From: Acidobacteriaceae bacterium
GTDB taxonomy: Bacteria; Acidobacteriota; Terriglobia; Terriglobales; SbA1
DNA: 11,856 nt
Direction: 5' to 3'
Assembly: GCA_003156615.1 (NCBI GenBank)
Contig: PMHI01000178.1
Location: forward strand, 1 to 11,856
In this document: piece by piece, positions 1 through 6,500 of the stretch
How the letters are laid out: each line of letters opens with the position of its first letter
Numbering within the stretch: the first letter of the stretch is position 1
Position numbers and translations under genes: made by a program
The notes under the pieces: generated by a model
Database searches by the model: none
The model's input: the letters and a program-made list of their open reading frames with translations, nothing else
What the model was told of the DNA's origin: nothing

Positions 1-1
1 G

Positions 2-2026
2 GACCATCGAACGCCGCATCAGATTCCTAAGCTCAACCAGATCGAGAGATCACTGGCAGCTTCGGGCGTCGAGAAGCTGGTAGCCGAGATTCGATCGCGG
101 AAGCCGGAGGCGATCCTCTGGCCCGAAATTTTCGAATATGCCTGGCTCGCATCCGCTCTGGACAATGTCAGGCAGACGGACCCTGAGATTGGCGGCTTCA
201 TTGGCTCAACGCACAGCCGCTACGTGGATGAGTTCATGACGTTGGACGAAGAACGAATCGCGCTGGCAGTCGACCGGGTTCGGCGAGCGCACGGTGAACG
301 CGCGATCGCCGCAATGAATGCGAATCCCTCGGGCGAGCATTTGATTCGTGCCGAAGCCGGGAAGGTGAGAAAGCATCTTTCACTCAGAAAAGTCTTCTCT
401 CAAGCCTCAGACGTGCTCACGGCGGTATGTCCCTGCTGGATGGCAAGTCCCCTCTCGGTCAGTCAACTGTTGGACAGCGGTCGCCAGTATTTTGACTTCG
501 TCATTTTCGACGAGGCCAGCCAAGTGCTTCCAGAGGATGCCATCCCCGCTATTCTGCGCGGTCACAAATTGGTTGTGGCAGGAGACAGCAACCAGTTGCC
601 CCCGACCACATTTTTCGCTGCGTCCGATGACGATGAATCCGCTGCCGACGAGGAGTCAAGTGGAACAGAAGGTTTCGAGAGCTTACTCGATACGATGAAT
701 GCCTTCCTCAACGGCTCTTATCTGGACTGGCATTACAGAAGCCGAGACGAGAGTCTGATCAACTTCTCCAACCACCACATTTATCAGAATCGACTCGTGA
801 CGTTTCCCGGCCCCGGCGGTCCACCTGCCCTTTCCCATGTCCTCGTAAAGCAAGAATTCAGTGTCGACGGTCAGGAAGAGAGCTCTTCCGCAGAGATTCA
901 GGCTGTCGTCTCGCTCGTCTTGGAACATGCCAAGAACACTCCAGAGGTTACGCTGGGTGTCATTACGATGGGCATTCGTCACATGATGCGAGTTCAATCG
1001 GCCTTGGATCATGCGCTTGAGAACCATCCTGAACTAGCGTCGTTCTTCGATGCGAACAAGAGTGAGCGCTTCTTCATCAAGAATCTGGAAAGGGTCCAGG
1101 GAGACGAACGCGAAGCAATCATCATCAGCATCGGTTACGGCAAAGATCGAGCGGGCAATCTTCCGTTGCGCTTCGGTCCGCTTGTGCTCGAGGGTGGACG
1201 CAGGCGGCTGAACGTGGCGGTCACTCGTCAGCGCCAAAAGCTCACGGTCGTTTCGAGTTTCAGCCATTCGGATATCGATCTGTCGCGGGTTCGACCGGGC
1301 AGTGGCATCGAATTTCTCCGCAACTATCTCGAATATGCTGCCAGCAATGGCAAGCGATTAGGAGATGCAGACCTCACTTCAGTGCCGCTAAATGCATTCG
1401 AGGCAGAGGTTTTCGACTGCTTGAGTTCCGCGGGTTTGAAGCTGATTCCACAGATGGGCGCCTCGCGATCATCTCGCATTGATTTGGTCGTGCAGCATCC
1501 CACAAAGCCGGGGCGTTATGTTCTGGCAATCGAGTGTGATGGAGCCACTTGGCACTCCAGCTACACTGCGCGGGACCGAGATCGGCTCCGACAACAGCAG
1601 TTGGAGAAACTCGGCTGGAGGTTCCACCGCATTTGGTCAACCGACTGGTTCCTGCGGAAGGAAGACGAAATCCGTCGAGCGCTGAAAGCCTTTAAAGATG
1701 CGGTGGTCCATGCTGACAAGCTGGACCGTGGGGCGGTTCCCAACAATCACGGAAATGGAAACCACCGAGAACATGCTGACACTGGAACAGCGACTCCTCG
1801 GAGGGGACCCCGACCATACATTCCCACGCGTCCCTCAATCAGCCAATACACCACGCCCGAGCTGATTAGGCTGCTGGAATGGATTGCTCTGGATGGCCAC
1901 TTGAGAACCGACGATCAGATCATCGACGAGATGATAGCGGAACTTGGCTTCAGTCGTAGAGGAGCGCGCATTGAGAGAGCTCTTCAGGGCGCAATTGCTC
2001 GTTGGCGGTCCGAGCGGCGCACCTGA
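2..2026 (+). CDS. Superfamily 1 helicase with C-terminal PD-(D/E)XK (MTES_1575/DUF559-like) nuclease domain, 5' partial
   Basis: The frame is open from base 2, so the gene starts before the window; 674 residues are visible (numbered here from base 2). Helicase motifs of the Upf1/Sen1-like AAA_11/AAA_12 type follow in order: motif II VIFDEAS (DEAS about 170-173), motif III GDSNQLPPT from about 194, HYRS from about 244, motif V VQGDERE at about 365, and motif VI RRLNVAVTRQR at about 402. The Walker A loop is not seen and should lie upstream of the window. Residues about 466-550 form a restriction-endonuclease-like fold of the MTES_1575/Vsr/DUF559 type, with FEAE, RIDLVV (Asp 494) and AIECDG (Glu 511, Asp 513), then a basic helix and LGWRFHRIWSTDWF. 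A helical tail (about 613-674, ending ELGFSRRGARIERAL) resembles the small C-terminal domain common in this architecture. Such helicase-nuclease fusions are often found in defence islands; ATP-driven unwinding or translocation coupled to nucleic-acid cleavage is inferred. The stop is TGA at 2024-2026. Confidence 0.88.
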   Translation, partial: DHRTPHQIPKLNQIERSLAASGVEKLVAEIRSRKPEAILWPEIFEYAWLASALDNVRQTDPEIGGFIGSTHSRYVDEFMTLDEERIALAVDRVRRAHGERAIAAMNANPSGEHLIRAEAGKVRKHLSLRKVFSQASDVLTAVCPCWMASPLSVSQLLDSGRQYFDFVIFDEASQVLPEDAIPAILRGHKLVVAGDSNQLPPTTFFAASDDDESAADEESSGTEGFESLLDTMNAFLNGSYLDWHYRSRDESLINFSNHHIYQNRLVTFPGPGGPPALSHVLVKQEFSVDGQEESSSAEIQAVVSLVLEHAKNTPEVTLGVITMGIRHMMRVQSALDHALENHPELASFFDANKSERFFIKNLERVQGDEREAIIISIGYGKDRAGNLPLRFGPLVLEGGRRRLNVAVTRQRQKLTVVSSFSHSDIDLSRVRPGSGIEFLRNYLEYAASNGKRLGDADLTSVPLNAFEAEVFDCLSSAGLKLIPQMGASRSSRIDLVVQHPTKPGRYVLAIECDGATWHSSYTARDRDRLRQQQLEKLGWRFHRIWSTDWFLRKEDEIRRALKAFKDAVVHADKLDRGAVPNNHGNGNHREHADTGTATPRRGPRPYIPTRPSISQYTTPELIRLLEWIALDGHLRTDDQIIDEMIAELGFSRRGARIERALQGAIARWRSERRT

Positions 2027-2333
2027 GCCCAAAGCCCTGCTTGGCGAGTGGTGGCAATTGAAAGCTGAAACAGAAGATCGTCACTTTACTTGACAGAGCC
2101 CTCGCGCTGCGAAGAAGCGTGTAATTAGTGAGCGAGAGTTGGTCGATGGGCAACCATATTGCTTACCAACTCCATCCTTTTCTGGGATGGCGAGGACGCA
2201 AAAACGGTTTCAGATTGGGGTCTATGGCCTCAGCCTCGACCTGGCTCTTGGTGCTTTCCACCTTACCCGCGAAGGAACCTATGCGACCTATGCCCACAGC
2301 CCGTGTTCCCCATCTTTCCCTAACAGGCGCAAG
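2027..2333. other. Intergenic stretch after the helicase gene
   Basis: No convincing gene is seen here on either strand. Open frames that cross it (for example plus-strand 2139-2579) have unremarkable, Ser/Pro/Arg-rich translations and no ribosome binding site. The only structure I can support is the hairpin at 2136-2172. Confidence 0.5.
2136..2172. other. Hairpin with GCAA tetraloop, about 110 nt after the helicase stop
   Basis: GAGTTGGT at 2136-2143 pairs perfectly with ACCAACTC at 2165-2172. Inside it, ATGG (2146-2149) pairs with CCAT (2154-2157) around GCAA, a GNRA-type tetraloop. There is no strong T run after the stem on the plus strand (CATCCTTTTC follows), so a classical intrinsic terminator is only weakly supported. 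It could be a weak terminator, a REP-like element or a structured RNA. The pairing is seen directly; the role is unknown. Confidence 0.45.
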
Positions 2334-2730
2334 TCATTGACCGCTGGCAGGCTTTCGGACTACCTCCGGACATGCCGCACAGGCCTTGCGGCCATGTTGA
2401 GCAAACCATCGGCAGGTTCCACGGATTCCGCAGTCCGAGAGCCCCTCGGTGAGGTCGGGTTTTCCGAGAAGCGGAACAGCCCTATCGATGAGACCGCATC
2501 GGTCAGCTGCCAACGCAATTGTGCTCCATACAACGGCTGGCGAAACGAAGCCGGTTCTCCGCCTAGATGCCGCTCGTGAAGAATGTGTCCACGAGCGCAG
2601 GCGTCACGGGAAGATTTGGACTGACATAGGCAACCTCGCCGGTTCTGACGATCACGCCAAAAAAGACAGCTCCTTCATCGGCAGGAGCGCTCGGACAAGT
2701 GGCTTCGCGGTTGACACTAAGTATGCCCAT
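2334..2730 (-). pseudogene. Decayed Cys-rich small protein gene (stop codon plus frameshift)
   Basis: An ATG at 2730-2728 begins 4 nt after the stop of the upstream 87-residue ORF and opens a 55-codon frame (MGILSVNREATCPSAPAD..., then GEVAYVSPNLPVTPALV) ended by TAG at 2565-2563. Past that stop the same frame continues as LRFASRCMEHNC. After a shift near 2514-2499, another frame gives DRCGLIDRAV and then SDCGIRGTCRWFAQ and ACAACPEVV, ending at TGA 2336-2334. The last part has a C-x5-C-x10-C-x2-C pattern that suggests metal or Fe-S binding. From memory this order (a VAYVSPxLPV segment, then C...C, RCGxID, CRWFxQxGxxACxxCP) matches one family of about 130-150-residue uncharacterised proteins, so I read the pieces as one broken gene. 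The two Cys codons flanking the shift are 16 nt apart, not a multiple of three. Function is unknown. Alternatively the 55-residue peptide alone is made. Confidence 0.55.
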
Positions 2731-2734
2731 AGAG

Positions 2735-2998
2735 TCATCCCTGGGGATTTAGGCCCGCCGTAACCGTGGGACTAGGCGACTTCTCGAGCGCGCTCACCGC
2801 TTCACGCACATCCGCACCAATCATGTTCTTGCCGCCATTGATGCGGCAGACACTAAAAAACTGGGCGCTCAAAAGATCAGGCGAACCGCCAACCATGGCC
2901 TGCGTTACCGCCGCCGCAATCCCGTTGGAAATGCGCTGCTTCTGATCGTCGGACAACTTCACAACGGAAACAGTAAATTCAAACTTATAATCACCCAT
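2735..2998 (-). CDS. Hypothetical protein, 87 residues
   Basis: The longer frame reaches back to 3166, but the ATG at 2998-2996 is chosen because AAAGGAGG sits 5 nt upstream of it. The protein starts with alternating residues (MGDYKFEFTVSVVKL), likely a beta strand, followed by a Lys/Gln-rich amphipathic helix (SDDQKQRISNGIAAAVTQAM). It has one Cys, a Gly-Gly-Lys-Asn turn and a Ser/Pro/Thr-rich tail. There is no signal peptide or membrane segment. I do not recognise the family with certainty. It lies 88 nt after the 62-residue ORF and 4 nt before the decayed Cys-rich gene on the same strand, which suggests one transcript. A role as a short partner or substrate peptide of the Cys-rich protein is speculation. 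The strong ribosome binding site and the composition make it very likely a real gene. Confidence 0.7.
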   Translation of the reverse strand: MGDYKFEFTVSVVKLSDDQKQRISNGIAAAVTQAMVGGSPDLLSAQFFSVCRINGGKNMIGADVREAVSALEKSPSPTVTAGLNPQG

Positions 2999-3003
2999 GG
3001 GAT

Positions 3004-3011
3004 CCTCCTTT
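3004..3011 (-). promoter_or_regulatory. Strong ribosome binding site of the 87-residue ORF
   Basis: AAAGGAGG on the minus strand lies 5 nt before the ATG at 2998-2996. It decides the start against the longer upstream extension, whose residues are Arg/Ser-rich and look non-coding. Confidence 0.75.
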
Positions 3012-3086
3012 CGAACCCGATTCGATTCGTTGTGACCGTCCTTGGAGCTCCCGCTGCCAACGTTGAGGCTCCTACGGCGTGCGTGT

Positions 3087-3275
3087 CTACATCGTACGTG
3101 TTCTCTGAAGTTCCGTCGGCAAGACGTTGTGAACGTCGTCAACGATCGGATCTTTGCGCAAGTCAAGAAATTTCAAAGCAACAGCGAGTAGAGCATCTTT
3201 TTTCTGTTCCGGCAGGCTTTCCAACGCATTCTCCAGCGACCCGAGAATGGGCTCTGTGTTCGGATTTCGTAACAA
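3087..3275 (-). CDS. Hypothetical small protein, about 62 residues, TTG start
   Basis: The frame is bounded upstream by a TGA at 3284-3282, so the gene can be no longer than about 65 codons. The only usual start is TTG at 3275-3273, with no clear Shine-Dalgarno sequence before it. The translation has a well-behaved helical pattern (LGSLENALESLPEQKKDALL, then AVALKFLDLRKDP) and ends IVDDVHNVLPTELQRT. The composition looks like protein rather than a shadow frame, but the missing ATG and binding site mean it may be the 3' remnant of a longer gene: the minus-strand sequence just upstream carries short protein-like stretches (such as IAAHDIPKKLWISRAES) in another frame. It precedes the 87-residue ORF on the same strand. 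Function is unknown. Confidence 0.4.
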   Translation of the reverse strand: MLRNPNTEPILGSLENALESLPEQKKDALLAVALKFLDLRKDPIVDDVHNVLPTELQRTRTM

Positions 3276-3511
3276 AAAGATTCAGCTCGCGAAATCCACA
3301 GCTTCTTGGGTATATCGTGCGCAGCAATCAGCGAACGGGATCGCCGGGGGGCGGCGGATTCTCAAATTCCGTCAATGATCCTGATCGCTGCTTCCCCTGA
3401 AGTAAGAATGGCTTGCGTCGCCGGGTAGTTGACGGCGCAATAGTGCGGGCAACTTGTCGCATGGGTAGTCCGGCGCAAGCAGAAGACTGCCCAGGGCAAC
3501 CGTTTGTCGCT
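3276..3511. other. Intergenic region between the minus-strand small ORFs and the Rhs operon
   Basis: This gap separates two divergent transcription units and must hold their promoters if they are expressed, but I see no convincing paired -35/-10 elements. Minus-strand translations contain short protein-like runs broken by stops (for example NYPATQAILTSGEAAIRIID, stop just below 3380). They could be the remains of a gene, but I cannot assign them. The plus-strand frame that extends the Rhs ORF back to 3413 looks non-coding. Confidence 0.35.
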
Positions 3512-3519
3512 AAAGGAGG
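3512..3519 (+). promoter_or_regulatory. Ribosome binding site of the Rhs gene
   Basis: AAAGGAGG is followed after 4 nt by an in-frame GTG at 3524. It is the only strong Shine-Dalgarno sequence upstream of the hydrophobic leader, so it sets the Rhs start at 3524 rather than at the frame's first codon at 3413. Confidence 0.65.
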
Positions 3520-3523
3520 AAGT

Positions 3524-6500
3524 GTGCCTGACCTCGACGTTGTATCGCCCTCTAGTTGTCTAGGAATCGCTCCGACCCCATTCCAAACTCTAATAAGTCA
3601 CTGCCGTTTTCTTGTTCTAGCGTTCTTTTCAGCGAGCCTTCTGCTGCTGGTCGCTCAAGGGCAGTCCTTGCCTGCACCGACATCGTCAGCCTTCACCGGC
3701 GAGCAGCCGTACCAGTCCTATCACGGAGGAGATATAGACTCGATCAACCTGTCGAATGGCAGGTTGGCTCTCAATTTTCCTCTTCTCTCGTATCCCCAGC
3801 GCGGTAGCCTGCATCTCAGTTTCAATCTGATGTACAACAATGAGCCGCAGCATTACTGGGCACAGGTGGAGCCTAAACTTCCAGTGCTGTATTTTTGGGG
3901 TGGTGGACCCCTCGTTAGTACGCTTCCATTAGAAAACGGTGACGTCTTCGTGGGTTGGGCAGAACAACTTGGAGTAGTTCTCCAAACAATTTCGAAGACA
4001 GTCGGAACGAATACATATCAGTATCCACTTTTCAATATCATCACAGCCGATGGCACAGAGCATGTGCTTGGTAACCTCGGTTCGGACTCAAACTGTGTTC
4101 AGAACGGCTTCGACTCCTTGAATCAGACAGGCCCGTGGGAATCGCTCGACGCGACTGGCTGGAGCTTGAATGGCGGAGCCGTTAATTATTGCACTGGTAG
4201 CTATCCCACGACGGTCACAGACCCAGCGGGAGTTCGTCACCTCTTGGGGAAGGACCTACTTCCTAGTATCGGGGACGAAGACCCCAACGGGAATGACATT
4301 ACCCTGGCATCGTCAACGATGACAGACTCTGTTGGGAGGCAAATAACCCTCCCTCCAAACATCAATTCAGCCTCCAACACGAGCACCAGCGATTGTCCCG
4401 TCGTCGGCGGTGTCTCGGCTGCGCATGCAGTTTCGTGGAGTGTTCCCGCCTACAATGGGCAGAATGCAACGTACACGTTTTGCTATGCGAGCATCGCTTA
4501 CACTTACCCGAGCATCGCAGGCCCTGGAGGCTCGACCCCCGGTGGAGAGGGAACTGCAACTAAGCTGCAAAGCATCGTTTTGCCCAATGGACAAAGCTGG
4601 CAGTTTCAGTACAACGATGTTGTCGCTGGACTTACTCAGATCACCCTGCCGACGGGCGGCACAATCTCGTACACATACACAACCGAAAACCCTACCTCAT
4701 GTTCGATTCAACCGAGCCTGTCAGGGCGTTGGGTCGCCTCGCGCACTGTAAACGCTAACGACGGCACCGGTGCTCACACGTGGAGTTATACCTATAATCT
4801 CTCGTCTTCCTCGGCAGTAGTCACTGATCCTTTAGGCAATGACGTTGTCCATGCGTTCGGCTATAACGTCGGCTGTGTCGCATATGAGACGCAGACGCAG
4901 TATTACCAGGGCAGCCATACCAGTGGAACACTGCTGAAGACTGTGAACACAGGTTACAGCGGATCCATGGAAAGCAGTAATACGGCTCCGTACCTTGGTA
5001 TAAATGTCGTGCCCGTCAGCGTTTCAACAGTTTGGCCGAATGGGCAGATATCTACGGTTACAAAGTCTTATGACTCGGGATTTGATTTTGTCAATTACGA
5101 AGGGAGCGTTACAGCAAATGGAATTTATGGCAAGGTCGTGACGGAAACTGAATCCGACTACGGGAGTGGCGGCGCAGGTCCGATTCTTAGAACGACCAAT
5201 ACGAATTGGCAAGCGCTCAGTGGGCCGAATGCCGCATCCTACCTGGCCAACAATCTGCTCTCTTTGCCGTATTCCGTGCAGGTAGAGAACCGCAGTGGCA
5301 CGCAGCAGGCTTACACGTATTACGGCTATGACGAGACGGCTCTGCAATCGTCCGGGATCACAGAGCAGAAAACGACGGGAGAATCCTATCCCGGCAACCA
5401 AACTTCCGTGCACCGTTGGCTAAACGGCAGCACCACAGGTACGACGAACTGCAACGCGGTCACCGGCGGTTATCTTGTTACGACGAAGGCCTACTACGAC
5501 ACTGGCGAGGTGCCCACCGTCACTGATCCTTGCGGCTATTTGACCACCTATCAATATTCGAGCACGTACTACGGCGCATTCGTCACAAAGGTGACCAACG
5601 CTCTGAGCCAAAGCACAACCTATGGTTACGATGTCCACACCGGGGCGGTGACCTCAATCACCGACCCGAACTCGCAGATGACGACTAAGGCGTACGACAT
5701 CTTGACCCGCCTGACAAAGGTTAACTATCCCGACGGCGGCTCAACCAGCTATTGCTATACCGATCTGGGAGGCTCGACGTGCACGCAAGGGTCTGCACCT
5801 TATGCGGTGGTGAAAACAACCGCCATCACTTCGTCGCCTGTGCTGAACGAAACGTCGACCGTCATCTTTGACGGCTTAGGCAGAACTTCGCACACGCAAC
5901 TCAATTCCGACCCCAGCGGCATTACGTACGCACTCACCACCTACGATGCCAACGGCAGAAAATATCAGGTTTACAATCCAACTCGCTGCTCCTCGATCAC
6001 TACGAACTGCAACAACGAAACGACCTGGGGAGTCACCACCACCAACTACGATCCGTTGAACCGCGTTACCTCCGTAGTCGAACAGGATAGCTCTACCGTC
6101 AGCACAAATTACAGCGCCTTTCCTTGCACCACTGTGACCGACGAAACGGGTAAGTCACGCCAGTCTTGCGTAGATGGTCTGGGCCGAATGACCAGCGTTA
6201 TCGAAGACCCCGGCTCGTCGCCTCATTTAAATTATCAAACTACCTACACTTACGACGCCCTTAGTGACTTGACGAACGTAGTGCAAAATGGCAGCAACAG
6301 CGCCTACGCTCGAACGCGAACTTTCGTTTACGATTCGCTTTCACGGGTCACCACCGCTTCCAACCCCGAGTCCGGCACGATTAGCTACGCCTACGACGCC
6401 GACAGCAATCTCATCACGAAGACCGCGCCCCTGCCCAACCAAACGGGTACCGCGACGGTTACAACAACCGACAAGTACGACAAACTCAATCGTCCGACCA

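Noticed and set aside
2090..2125. TTGACA at 2090-2095 as a -35 box
   Set aside because: No acceptable -10 hexamer lies 16-18 bp downstream; the only TA-rich match is 24 bp away, and no gene follows on the plus strand.
2371..2397. Inverted repeat CATGCCGCA / TGCGGCCATG as a terminator or RNA element
   Set aside because: It lies inside the decayed Cys-rich coding stretch on the minus strand, has a bulge and no T run, so it is probably a by-product of the Gly/Arg/Cys codons there.
2139..2763. Plus-strand ORFs at 2139-2579 and 2449-2763 as genes
   Set aside because: There is no ribosome binding site, the compositions are biased, and the opposite strand carries recognisable protein motifs over the same bases.
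3413..3523. Upstream extension of the Rhs ORF to the first codon at 3413
   Set aside because: The translation is Arg/Cys-rich and not Rhs-like, and the strong AAAGGAGG site lies just before GTG 3524.
4362..5638. Minus-strand and alternative-frame ORFs inside the Rhs gene (for example 5024-5413, 4410-4751)
   Set aside because: They are shadows of the Rhs frame, without ribosome binding sites or recognisable domains.
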